Source of the DNA: an uncultured Chlorobiota bacterium
GTDB lineage: Bacteria; Bacteroidota; Kapaibacteriia; OLB7
NCBI GenBank assembly: GCA_946481475.1
Contig: CAMLOB010000020.1
Location: forward strand, 1-15,333
Length of the DNA: 15,333 nt
Reading direction: 5' to 3'
A program made the translations under genes and the position numbers. Below the pieces are notes generated by a model that saw only the letters and a list, made by a program, of their open reading frames with translations, was not told the origin of the DNA and ran no database searches. Of this stretch, positions 1-6,995 are shown one piece after another (the first letter of the stretch is position 1; every line of letters starts with the position of its first letter).

Positions 1-65
1 CTACCATTCCTGGCGCATCCGCTCCCTTTTGTCCCCTATTCATGCAACAACGCCGTTATAAACTC

Positions 66-572
66 ATGAAGTATACTGCATTGATAATTGCAGGAATCAT
101 TGCTTCTGGATGCAGCAACCTGCCGGAGCGTATGAAGGAGCTATATCAACAGGGAATGAATGATCCCAATTACATGCAATTGAAGGAGCATTTCCCGAAC
201 AATCCAACAGAAGTGTCATGGGTGCAATACTGGCCGATTGAATGGCAAGGAGGATCGGTTTTTCAGGTTATGCAGACCTCCGACAATGTTGACCGAGTGT
301 GGAATGAGTATAGTTCGGAATTTATATATACTACTGAATGCCCCTGTGATAGGTGGATCGAGGACCCTAAGAACCTGAACAACAGTCGCCCGCTTACAAG
401 GCTATTTATTACAAGAAGTGGTGATGCATTGGGTGATGGTTGGAAAATCGGAGTGCTGATTGCAATGCCCTATAAGAGTAAGGGAGAACAGATTTGGAAT
501 CATGGGCAGTCGGCAGGTATTGCAGTGAATGCACATGAACAGAAAGTTTTGTATTGGGCTGAGATCTGGTAG
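66..572 (+). CDS. Small hypothetical lipoprotein, probable cassette gene
   Basis: Encodes a protein of 168 residues starting with a lipoprotein signal: MKYT, a hydrophobic stretch, then ASGC with the lipid-modified Cys at residue 16. The ATG at 66 is chosen because it gives a compact signal peptide. An in-frame ATG at 42 would add eight residues (MQQRRYKL) and is possible. Neither start has a clear Shine-Dalgarno sequence. The mature part is rich in Trp and Tyr and contains a Cys pair (CPCDRW, about residues 92-97). I recognise no family. The gene is visibly more AT-rich than the rest of the window, and an attC-like fold begins 7 nt after its stop. This is the usual layout of an integron gene cassette, so acquisition by transfer is likely. 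The role is unknown; by its signal it should be anchored in the cell envelope. Confidence 0.75.
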   Translation: MKYTALIIAGIIASGCSNLPERMKELYQQGMNDPNYMQLKEHFPNNPTEVSWVQYWPIEWQGGSVFQVMQTSDNVDRVWNEYSSEFIYTTECPCDRWIEDPKNLNNSRPLTRLFITRSGDALGDGWKIGVLIAMPYKSKGEQIWNHGQSAGIAVNAHEQKVLYWAEIW

Positions 573-578
573 ATGCAA

Positions 579-633
579 TTATAACTGGTGCATGCAGCGG
601 ACAGCTTCGCCGCCTCTGATGCCAACGTTATGC
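579..633 (+). repeat. Candidate integron attC site 1
   Basis: The sequence folds as an imperfect hairpin. ATAAC (581-585) pairs with GTTAT (627-631), then TG with CA, GCAT (590-593) with ATGC (619-622), and GCGG (597-600) with CCGC (610-613), leaving unpaired bases between the blocks. This mirrors the R''/L''-L'/R' layout of attC sites. The right end GTTATGC fits the core consensus GTTRRRY with one mismatch, and the length of 55 bp is near the low end for attC. It lies directly after the stop of the lipoprotein gene in the expected orientation. The outer two bases of the left arm do not pair. Confidence 0.5.
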
Positions 634-691
634 TCCTTGGAGACCTTTAAGCGACGTGACTAAATGGAGATAGTAACAAGGCGATTTGAAG

Positions 692-759
692 TAAGGCCAA
701 GCGACCTCATGAAGCAGTCTGTGAGAAAGATATCGCGCCGCTGAACTTGGCCGTCAGGC
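692..759 (+). repeat. Candidate degenerate attC site 2
   Basis: GGCCAAG (695-701) pairs exactly with CTTGGCC (746-752) across a loop of about 44 nt. The right arm runs CGCTGAACTTGGCC and then GTCAGGC (753-759), which is one base from a canonical attC end (GTTAGGC). The left outer arm is poor. The next gene starts 21 nt after GTCAGGC, as expected for a cassette. The 58 bp between site 1 and this site hold no gene, so this may be an ORF-less or eroded cassette. Confidence 0.4.
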
Positions 760-780
760 CCCAAGCCGAGACGTCCCGTC

Positions 781-1473
781 ATGCTAAGCGAGAAACAATA
801 TATTCTATGGCAGAAATACCTTGATCTCGAACGAGACAAGATCCGGCACCTCATGCTTTCCAGGCTCGATGAGTTTATTCGAGCACTCGAAGAGACCCCA
901 GGGCAATGGTGGGAGTGGGCTAAGGAGATCGCACGGAGAGTGGTCGACGATGTAGAAGATATCCCTGTTCGAATGCCGCTGTTTGAGAGGGTTATCTTTC
1001 CGGCGCTGTTGGAGGGGTACAGAAAGCGCGAGGCGGGTTGTGCCAGATGGATAGCAGGCTTCAGCCATCTCCTCTATCATTGCACCGCGTGCCGGCAAGC
1101 CCTTGACGATCCGCCGACGAGCACTGCACTGTTGAGGCGTGCATTGGAAGACGATCCTGCTGATAGTCGCGCCAGGCGAAAGCTGGTCGAGGTACTCGAA
1201 GGCCGGCTTTCGTATGCCATACACGAGGTGCCCTCGGGAGTTCTATACGGTTATAGTGGAGCCACTCCGGAGGAATGCGAGGAACTGCAGCAGATGCTGA
1301 ACGACTTCAGTCGGATGGCTCGGCAGGAAGGCATGATTGACCAATACGAAGATCTTGTCGAGGAATGTGTCCTACACTTCAGAGCCTACCGTGAGTACAG
1401 ACTCAATAGCGAGAGATGGACAAGCTACGAGGACTTTCTCGACGAAATGGAACCGGCGTGGAAGGGCACCTGA
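781..1473 (+). CDS. Hypothetical protein, probable cassette gene
   Basis: A 230-residue soluble protein with no signal peptide or membrane segment. It is mostly helical and acidic. Visible landmarks are a Trp-rich segment (WWEWAKEI, about 43-50), a proline-rich stretch IPVRMPLFER (61-70) followed by FPALLEGY, a Cys cluster CTAC (101-104), DPADSRARRKL (125-135), and a segment HEVPSGVLYGYSG (148-160) that looks like a conserved core. I do not recognise the function and assign none. The ATG at 781 lacks a Shine-Dalgarno sequence; an in-frame ATG at 853 is an alternative. The gene sits between two attC-like folds and its stop codon overlaps the left half of a third, so it is best read as an integron cassette gene that may no longer be mobile. 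Confidence 0.75.
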   Translation: MLSEKQYILWQKYLDLERDKIRHLMLSRLDEFIRALEETPGQWWEWAKEIARRVVDDVEDIPVRMPLFERVIFPALLEGYRKREAGCARWIAGFSHLLYHCTACRQALDDPPTSTALLRRALEDDPADSRARRKLVEVLEGRLSYAIHEVPSGVLYGYSGATPEECEELQQMLNDFSRMARQEGMIDQYEDLVEECVLHFRAYREYRLNSERWTSYEDFLDEMEPAWKGT

Positions 1474-1510
1474 CAACGCGTTCCAGCGAACGCAACGCTG
1501 GGCGACGTTT
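1470..1510 (+). repeat. Decayed attC-like half-site after the 230-residue gene
   Basis: The run CTGACAACGCGTTCCAGCG resembles the left half of an attC site and overlaps the TGA stop at 1471-1473. CCAGCG (1483-1488) pairs with CGCTGG and AACG (1475-1478) with CGTT (1505-1508). The right end (GTTTTAC) does not fit GTTRRRY, so the site would be non-functional or truncated. The rest of the stretch to 1725 holds no convincing gene; one short open frame (1519-1797) has no supporting signal. Confidence 0.25.
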
Positions 1511-1725
1511 TACCTCGGATGCGACGCTTTCGGCCGCCGGCGGGCTCGTTCTGGAAAGTGCAGGACCGGGACATGATCGACCGGCTCGGAATCGAGCCCA
1601 CTCAGACTGCCAATGACCGTGGATGCTTCAACAGCTTTTCGATCTCGATCATGATCTTTTCAACCTATCGGATTGCTCTTCCTGCCTTCCATCCCGGGAT
1701 ATCTTGTTTCTACAGCACTCTGTTC

Positions 1726-3132
1726 TTACAGATCACCCCTGTCCTTCCAGTCAAACTTATCTCTATCGGCACTGTTTCGTTCGGCCAGGTCGGATAGCAT
1801 TGCGTCGATTCTTTCCTTGTCAACCCATCGGCCGTTAAAAAAAACACCGGCGATGTTCCGTGTGTTTCGTATGTCCTCCAGAGGATTGGCGTCAAGCAGA
1901 ACAAGGTCTGCATACTTTCCGACTTCCACCGTTCCGATCAGACTGTCAATGCCGAGCCATGCGGCAGGCAGACGAGTGGCTGAGGTCAATGCTTCTTCAG
2001 GCGTCAATCCGGCTCCAACCAGAAGTTCGATTTCATCATGTAGTGAAAAGCCCCAAACCACTCCTGACGACCCGGCATCCGTTCCTGCGACAACAGGCAC
2101 TCCCGCTTCCACGAAAGCTTTCACCAGTCGATTGTTGAACTCAATCATCCTTTCGAGACGGGCAAGACTTTCCGGAGTAGCGTTCTTGTTGTAGTTGTTC
2201 GATGTAAGCCACTTGCTTTGCAAAAGCGGATGCACATACTGCAGACCGGGCAATGATCTCAGTCCCTCAAGAGAACGTCCTTGATCGGCGGCAGAGACGA
2301 TAATGATGAGCGTAGGGCATAGCCAGGTTCCATTCTCTTTCGCAAGTTGAGCAAGACGTTCCGGGTCTTGCTCAACCTGCCTCTCGGTCTGCTTGAAAAA
2401 TTCCTCAGCGTGTGCAACCATCCCGAAATGAGGCACAAAAGCGTCCTCTATTCTTTCTTTGAACACATTCGGAATATGTCCTACAACTTTCAGTCCCTGT
2501 TTGTCGGCCTCATCGACGATTGCCTTGTAGGTCTCCTCATCAAGCTGCGAGTACACCTTGATGAATTCATATCCTTCCGCTTCAGCCATACGAACGGCCT
2601 GACGTCCGTCGGAAGGAGTCTTTGCTATTCTGCCGGATCCGTCCCCTCCATTGATCATTGCCGCCAGTGCCATCCGGGGACCGATCACTTCACCCCTTAG
2701 AATTTCGTTTCGTTGGCCGAAGTGTCCCGCCATGGAATTCAGGTCGAATACCGTGGTAACACCGTTAGCCACAAACGGAGTCATGATATCCTGCGTATTG
2801 AAGAGCGCAGCAGCACGCGTCGGATAGGTCGTATTGAAATGCCCGTCCGTCAGGATATGAACATGCATATCAACAAGCCCCGGAATGAGCCACTTCCCTT
2901 TCCCTTCTATTACCTCCGCCGAATCGGGAATATCCTCGTTGATAGAGACTATCTTGTCCCCTGTAATAACGACAGTAGCATTTTCCATGACCTTGTTCTC
3001 GACCGTCATGGGGATGACATTCACATGCGTAATGACAAAGCTCTTATGCTCCTCATCTTTCTGAGCTTGAACAAGCATAGCCGATGACAACATCAACAGC
3101 ATTATCAGACACATCAAGCATTTGAAATACAT
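1726..3132 (-). CDS. Secreted amidohydrolase (metal-dependent, imidazolonepropionase/prolidase-like)
   Basis: A 468-residue amidohydrolase-superfamily protein with a Sec signal peptide (hydrophobic residues 5-21, likely cleaved after VQA at 23). The TIM-barrel metal ligands are in order: HVH at 90-92 (after PGLVDM), K192 (FIKVYS), H219 (VVGHIP), H241 (MVAHAEE) and D352 (AGTDAG). The closing segment GKYADLVLLDANPLEDI is the usual return of the small beta domain. Proteins of this group hydrolyse amide or peptide-like bonds (Xaa-Pro dipeptides, imidazolone-type rings); the substrate here cannot be told. The signal places it in the periplasm or outside the cell. AGAGGA lies upstream of the ATG. 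It lies 81 bp downstream of another amidohydrolase on the same strand and could be co-transcribed. Confidence 0.9.
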   Translation of the reverse strand: MYFKCLMCLIMLLMLSSAMLVQAQKDEEHKSFVITHVNVIPMTVENKVMENATVVITGDKIVSINEDIPDSAEVIEGKGKWLIPGLVDMHVHILTDGHFNTTYPTRAAALFNTQDIMTPFVANGVTTVFDLNSMAGHFGQRNEILRGEVIGPRMALAAMINGGDGSGRIAKTPSDGRQAVRMAEAEGYEFIKVYSQLDEETYKAIVDEADKQGLKVVGHIPNVFKERIEDAFVPHFGMVAHAEEFFKQTERQVEQDPERLAQLAKENGTWLCPTLIIIVSAADQGRSLEGLRSLPGLQYVHPLLQSKWLTSNNYNKNATPESLARLERMIEFNNRLVKAFVEAGVPVVAGTDAGSSGVVWGFSLHDEIELLVGAGLTPEEALTSATRLPAAWLGIDSLIGTVEVGKYADLVLLDANPLEDIRNTRNIAGVFFNGRWVDKERIDAMLSDLAERNSADRDKFDWKDRGDL

Positions 3133-3173
3133 AGCGGCATAATCCTCTGAACAGTGATAAAAGAAAAGATGCG

Positions 3174-3212
3174 CCGATCTGCGAACATCCGTCCGATCTG
3201 CGCCATCTGCGG
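3174..3212. repeat. Short dispersed/tandem repeat between amidohydrolase genes
   Basis: CCGATCTGCG occurs at 3174-3183 and again at 3193-3202, giving an imperfect 19-bp tandem, and is followed by CCATCTGCGG. The inner part CATCCGTCCGATC (3186-3198) recurs exactly at 14934-14946. Intergenic location and recurrence suggest a family of small dispersed repeats. The stretch has no coding potential. Confidence 0.5.
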
Positions 3213-3213
3213 T

Positions 3214-4692
3214 CTATCCCCGATACCTCACCACCCCCCCCACCACCGTCACCACAACCCGCGTCCCCTCGTCAAACGGGTCCCCGTCCAACACCACCAG
3301 ATCGGCGTCGTATCCCGGCTGAAGGCGGCCGCGGTTTGCTCCGTTCGGCAGGGCGAGGGGGGCCCACTCGGTGTAGGCCCGCAGCGCATCCTCCTGCGAG
3401 ATCGCCTGCTCCGGATGCCACGCCCCCAGCCTGCTCCGGCGTGTGACGAAGGCACGGAGTCCGGCAAGGGGGTCGGGCGATTCGATCGGGAAGTCGGAGC
3501 CGCCGGGGAGGGGCAGACCGTGGTCGCGCAGGTTCCGCCAGCCGTAGGCGTAGGAGCATCGCTCCGGACCGAGACGGGCCTCGGCCATCTCCGCGTCGCT
3601 TGTGCAGTGTGTCGGCTGGATCATCGGGATCACGTCGAGCGCGGCGAAGCGGGGGACGTCGTCCGGGTGGACGATCTGGGCATGCTCGATCCGCAGGAGT
3701 CCGTCGGGATAGTCCCGCCGGAGTCGTTCGTATGCGTCCAGCACCAGCCGGTTCGCCCCATCGCCGATGGCGTGGACGGCGATGCCGTAGTCGGCGTCGA
3801 GCGGTTCGCGTGAGGCGGCAACGATCTCATCGGCAGTCATGACCCGAACGCCCCGGGTCTCCGGTGCGTCGCTGTAGGGTTCCAGCAGGAAGGCTCCCCG
3901 CGAACCGAGCGCTCCGTCGGAGAAGAACTTGACGCCGACGGCCTGCAGGTTCGGCGCGAGTCGTCCGGGCTTCGGGACGGCTTTCCAGCGTTCCTCTACG
4001 CCGTCGAGGAACATCCGACATCGGATCTTCATCCCCCCGGATTCGGCCAGACGGGTCATCGGCTCCAGCCAGTCGGGATGGACGGTCATATCATGGACCT
4101 CGGTGATGCCGTAGCGGAGACATTCCTCCACGCCGTAGCGGTACCAGCGGGCGATCTCCTCCGGCGTCGTCTCCGGCATGGCCCGCTCCAGCAACTTCAC
4201 CCCCTGATCGATGACGATACCGGACGGTTCTCCACTCTCATCCGACAGCACCTCTCCCCCTTCGATCCTCGTGCTCCGGTCGAACCCGGCCGCATGCAGG
4301 GCCGCGCTGTTCGCCCAGACGGCGTGGGTGTCGATCCGGTAGAGAACGACGGGATTGCGTGGGGCAACGCGGTCGAGTCCGGAACGATGGAGTTTGTCGG
4401 TATCATCCCATCCCTGCTGATTCCAGCCGAAGCCGGAGATCCACTCCCCCGGCGATCTCCCCGCAGCTTCTTTTTCGACCAGTCGCAGACACTCTGCGGC
4501 CGAACCGGCTCCCCGCAGATCGACCCGTTCGGCCATCTGTCCCGGACCGATCAGATGGCAGTGTGTGTCGACGAAGCCGGGGAGGATCCGTGCCTGCGAC
4601 GGCAGCGACATCTCCTTTCCGTTCAGAAAGAGTCGACTCGTTTCCGAGGAATCGACCGATACGATTTTGTCACCTTCCACATAGACTTTCAT
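3214..4692 (-). CDS. Amidohydrolase family 3 protein, YtcJ-like
   Basis: A 492-residue cytoplasmic metal-dependent hydrolase of the YtcJ/amidohydrolase-3 group. Signature parts in order: PGFVDTHCHL (metal His 44 and 46), HAVWANSAAL (123-132), VGVKFFSDGALGSRGA with the bridging Lys 255, IAVHAIGDGAN (His 307), RIEHAQIVHPDD (His 337), and GSDFPIESPDPLAG with Asp 400. The ending GYDADLVVLDGDPF is typical. Family members hydrolyse N-acyl or carbamate-like bonds, mostly on unknown substrates. At 492 residues it is somewhat shorter than the usual 530-560, because the N-terminal beta strands before PGFVDTHCHL are short. No in-frame ATG lies just upstream, so the ATG at 4692 is kept although it has no Shine-Dalgarno sequence. 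An eight-G run lies near the 3' end. The start is divergent from the regulator gene at 4930. Confidence 0.92.
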   Translation of the reverse strand: MKVYVEGDKIVSVDSSETSRLFLNGKEMSLPSQARILPGFVDTHCHLIGPGQMAERVDLRGAGSAAECLRLVEKEAAGRSPGEWISGFGWNQQGWDDTDKLHRSGLDRVAPRNPVVLYRIDTHAVWANSAALHAAGFDRSTRIEGGEVLSDESGEPSGIVIDQGVKLLERAMPETTPEEIARWYRYGVEECLRYGITEVHDMTVHPDWLEPMTRLAESGGMKIRCRMFLDGVEERWKAVPKPGRLAPNLQAVGVKFFSDGALGSRGAFLLEPYSDAPETRGVRVMTADEIVAASREPLDADYGIAVHAIGDGANRLVLDAYERLRRDYPDGLLRIEHAQIVHPDDVPRFAALDVIPMIQPTHCTSDAEMAEARLGPERCSYAYGWRNLRDHGLPLPGGSDFPIESPDPLAGLRAFVTRRSRLGAWHPEQAISQEDALRAYTEWAPLALPNGANRGRLQPGYDADLVVLDGDPFDEGTRVVVTVVGGVVRYRG

Positions 4693-4786
4693 GGGGGAAG
4701 TTACGAGGATCGCGGATATGGGATAGAGAGGGAAGGCGGCACCGACATTCCCTCCCCTTTTCTTCTATCCCCTGCCGCAACTGATG

Positions 4787-4835
4787 TCAGGGTGATCCCC
4801 CACTCCCGGAATCCTCCCGCACTTCCGTATGTTTG
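4787..4835 (+). promoter_or_regulatory. Candidate operator and promoter of the LuxR-type regulator
   Basis: TCAGGGTGATCCCC (4787-4800) contains the palindromic half-sites GGG/CCC four bases apart. After 27 nt comes TATGTTTG (4828-4835), an exact match to the Bacteroidota -7 consensus TAnnTTTG. No TTG is present at the -33 position, so an activator bound to the palindrome could replace it. The same element at nearly the same spacing precedes the gene at 6231. The intergenic span 4693-4929 also carries the start of the divergent amidohydrolase. Confidence 0.45.
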
Positions 4836-4929
4836 CGTGTGAAAGACATATTCGTACTTTCATCCGGGCATCGCCGGCACCACCTTCCCAGGTGACGGAG
4901 ATGCCGAACCCAACAGAGAACAGGTTTTC

Positions 4930-6006
4930 ATGGCTGGTCGAAAACGTCCGGAAATTCCGGGGAGTTCCGAGGAACTCCGCGCGGCTCTCTTCGCATGTCG
5001 GGGAAAGTCGGTCGAGCATATTCTGCTCCTCCTGCTTCACATCAAAGAGAATCCTTCGCAAAGCATCAGGGAGATCTCCCGGCACTTCGGTCTCTCCGAA
5101 CGGACCGTCTACCGTCGATTGCAATCCTACCAGAAACTTGGTCTTCGGGGACTCCTGGCCGAGCACGGCATTTCCGATCCGGGTGAGCAGACCGGAGAAG
5201 AATCCGCACAGACACCGGCAGAGACCAACGGAACGAACGGGAAGCAGGAGGCCCTTCCCCCTCTTCTGAACCGCCGGACTCTCGCCTTCCTGAATCGTCT
5301 CCCGGTCAGCGCCGACACGGTGGAGTGGGGACGGACGTTCAAGCGACTCCTCTGCGAGCTCTTCGACGATGTCGATCATGTCGCCCTGAACATCCGCACG
5401 ACGCTCGACCTGATCAACCCGACGACAAACCGTCCCGGCCAGGTCCACAGACAATCGGTCTTTTCCCACAGAAAGAAAGAGAAGAAGATCTCGGTCGTAC
5501 ACGATACCGAGGGACAACGGAGATGGGAGAAGCTGTACGAGGAGGGGGTCCGGAACGGTTTTCCGGCAGAGGACTATCGCGAACCGACAGGATTTGACTA
5601 CTACTACCAGACGACCGGATCGTATATCGGAACGATTCTTCTGTTCAGCAGGCGGGAGAATCCGCCGATCTCTCCGCAGACGATCACCCTGATGGAAGAG
5701 CTCCGCCCCTTCTTTCTCTTCATCCTGTCCGACCACATCGCCCGTCACCGCATGGTCCACCCGGAGGACGTGCTCTTCCGCGACCTCGTCACCCGCATCG
5801 GCGACAACGCCCGTCTGTCGGAGCGGGAGAAGGAGATCCTGATGCTTCTTGTGCTGGCCTACAGCTACAGTGAGATCGCCTCCTGTCTCTTTATCTCGGT
5901 AAAGACCGTCGAATCCCACGTCAAGGCGATCTACCGGAAGATCGGCGTACAGAATCTGAAGGAAGTCTTCGCACGCTACATCACTCCCCGCCTTTTCCCG
6001 ACGTAG
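4930..6006 (+). CDS. Transcriptional regulator with N-terminal HTH, GAF-like centre and C-terminal LuxR-type HTH
   Basis: A 358-residue cytoplasmic DNA-binding protein. Residues 29-75 form a homeodomain-like helix-turn-helix (SIREISRHFGLSERTVYRRL at 45-64). Residues 80-112 are a polar linker. Residues 125-272 resemble a GAF-type sensor fold, ending in strand YIGTILLFS and the long helix TLMEELRPFFLFILSDHIAR. Residues 296-346 are a LuxR/GerE helix-turn-helix (LSEREKEILMLL, then SYSEIASCLFISVKTVESHV). There is no receiver-domain Asp or autoinducer-type signature, so the signal is unknown. The ATG at 4930 has AGG eight bases upstream. Divergent from the amidohydrolase at 3214-4692, and followed after 224 bp by a secreted protein whose promoter shares its putative operator; autoregulation is inferred. 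A longer antisense open frame is discounted because both HTH signatures are unambiguous here. Confidence 0.9.
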   Translation: MAGRKRPEIPGSSEELRAALFACRGKSVEHILLLLLHIKENPSQSIREISRHFGLSERTVYRRLQSYQKLGLRGLLAEHGISDPGEQTGEESAQTPAETNGTNGKQEALPPLLNRRTLAFLNRLPVSADTVEWGRTFKRLLCELFDDVDHVALNIRTTLDLINPTTNRPGQVHRQSVFSHRKKEKKISVVHDTEGQRRWEKLYEEGVRNGFPAEDYREPTGFDYYYQTTGSYIGTILLFSRRENPPISPQTITLMEELRPFFLFILSDHIARHRMVHPEDVLFRDLVTRIGDNARLSEREKEILMLLVLAYSYSEIASCLFISVKTVESHVKAIYRKIGVQNLKEVFARYITPRLFPT

Positions 6007-6063
6007 TCGCCTCGGCACCTCCGTCTCTCCGAGCGGCCCGGATCCTGACAGCCCTTGTTCTAT

Positions 6064-6078
6064 TGCTGACAAAGTCAG
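6064..6078 (+). terminator. Short hairpin after the regulator gene
   Basis: GCTGAC and GTCAGC pair perfectly around an AAA loop, 58 nt after the regulator stop. There is no T-run, so an intrinsic terminator is doubtful; it could be an attenuator or a chance hairpin. Confidence 0.25.
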
Positions 6079-6085
6079 CGTCGAA

Positions 6086-6132
6086 TTCAGGGTTATCCCC
6101 GATTGAGGGGGGAATCGGGGGAGAGTATATTG
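6086..6132 (+). promoter_or_regulatory. Candidate operator and promoter of the Cys-rich secreted protein gene
   Basis: TCAGGGTTATCCCC (6086-6099) matches the element before the regulator at all but one position. After 26 nt comes TATATTG (6126-6132), close to the -7 consensus TAnnTTTG. TTG at 6102-6104 is 21 nt before it, which fits a -33 box. CCCCGATT (6096-6103) and AATCGGGG (6112-6119) form an 8-bp perfect inverted repeat that lies between operator and -7 box and overlaps the -33 position. The start codon is about 100 bp further on, implying a long leader. Confidence 0.42.
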
Positions 6133-6230
6133 CCTGCGGTCAATGGGTGGCACAATCGACACAACCTCCATCCACACTGTGGTATCGCAGTGGCGGTACC
6201 TCTTGCAGAGTATTCTAACCGAACGGTTTT

Positions 6231-6995
6231 ATGAAGAACGTGATGAGATTCCTCCTGCCGTCTCTTTGTGCGTGGATGCTGTTCGCAACGGAAAGTTTTT
6301 CCCAGTCCACTCCCTGTTCTTCTCACCCGACTGAGCCCGGAGCTCAGCTTGTGGCCGGCTTTACCGTGACGGTACCCCTTTCCGGAAACGGCGGTTTCAC
6401 CGGGAGCGGGGTACCGGAAGGCACACTCAACACATTCGACAATTCCGGCTGTCAATCCCACAATGAAGTCTGTATCTGGCTGATGCCGGACGGCAGACCG
6501 GACATCGTGATCGACGTCGGGGGCATGACCTTCTCGGGAGATTGTGACGGGATTGATGCCCTCCCCCTCAGCCGGATTCTCGACATCGTCTCTCCGGCAG
6601 TGATCGAACAGGGAATCCTGCTCGGTCATCTTCCCTGCGCCGGCTCCACCACGGCAACTGACTCAATCGACGTGTTGACCACCGCCTGTGCGAACCGCCT
6701 CGGCAGCGAGACCGCCACGACGTTCACTCCGTGCGATGGTGCCTGGTGTCGACGCCGCTATCAGGTGGTCTGTTCGCCGGGAGCACACATCATCACCGAA
6801 CTTGCCGGCATCCCGTCGGAATGTTCCGGCGGCAGCGGAGTTCCGTGCGAAGAGGGATGTCCGGAGGGATCCGGCATCAACCTTTCATTCGGGGAAGAGA
6901 GAACGGATCAGGGGACGGAAGAATTGACCGGGGGGACATCAATGCATGAAATGCAGACGATACGGGTGGACGGTCCCGTTCGCCGCTTCAGATAA
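6231..6995 (+). CDS. Secreted cysteine-rich protein of unknown function
   Basis: A 254-residue protein with a Sec signal peptide (MKNVMRFLL, then a hydrophobic core, probable cleavage after SFS at 24). The mature part holds 12 cysteines (29, 74, 81, 105, 136, 153, 168, 173, 181, 198, 206, 210), an even number compatible with disulfides. The block CDGAWCRRRYQVVC (168-181) looks like a compact disulfide-bonded motif. The C-terminus is polar, ends in PVRRFR, and shows no T9SS sorting domain, so the protein is probably periplasmic or exported by another route. No function is recognised. No Shine-Dalgarno sequence precedes the ATG, which is chosen because the signal peptide begins there. It lies between the dual-HTH regulator and the T9SS propeller protein. 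Confidence 0.8.
   Translation: MKNVMRFLLPSLCAWMLFATESFSQSTPCSSHPTEPGAQLVAGFTVTVPLSGNGGFTGSGVPEGTLNTFDNSGCQSHNEVCIWLMPDGRPDIVIDVGGMTFSGDCDGIDALPLSRILDIVSPAVIEQGILLGHLPCAGSTTATDSIDVLTTACANRLGSETATTFTPCDGAWCRRRYQVVCSPGAHIITELAGIPSECSGGSGVPCEEGCPEGSGINLSFGEERTDQGTEELTGGTSMHEMQTIRVDGPVRRFR

Noticed and set aside
1519..1797. Short open frame after the cassette region
   Set aside because: No ribosome binding site, no recognisable domain, and its 3' part overlaps the well-supported amidohydrolase on the other strand.
3234..3241. Run of eight C (G on the coding strand) near the 3' end of the YtcJ-like gene as a phase-variation tract
   Set aside because: It lies in the last few codons, so slippage would barely change the protein; it is more likely a chance run of Gly/Val codons.
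6104..6125. G-rich stretch as a possible G-quadruplex
   Set aside because: Only two long G-runs are present; four are needed, and the sequence is better explained by the perfect inverted repeat.
4765..6177. Long open frame on the minus strand opposite the regulator (470 codons)
   Set aside because: It is longer than the sense gene, but its product lacks any domain pattern while the sense frame shows two clear HTH signatures; the antisense frame is a by-product of GC-rich codon use.
6231..6995. T9SS sorting domain on the Cys-rich protein
   Set aside because: The C-terminus is a polar tail without the PNP, LxG or GxY strand pattern of sorting domains.
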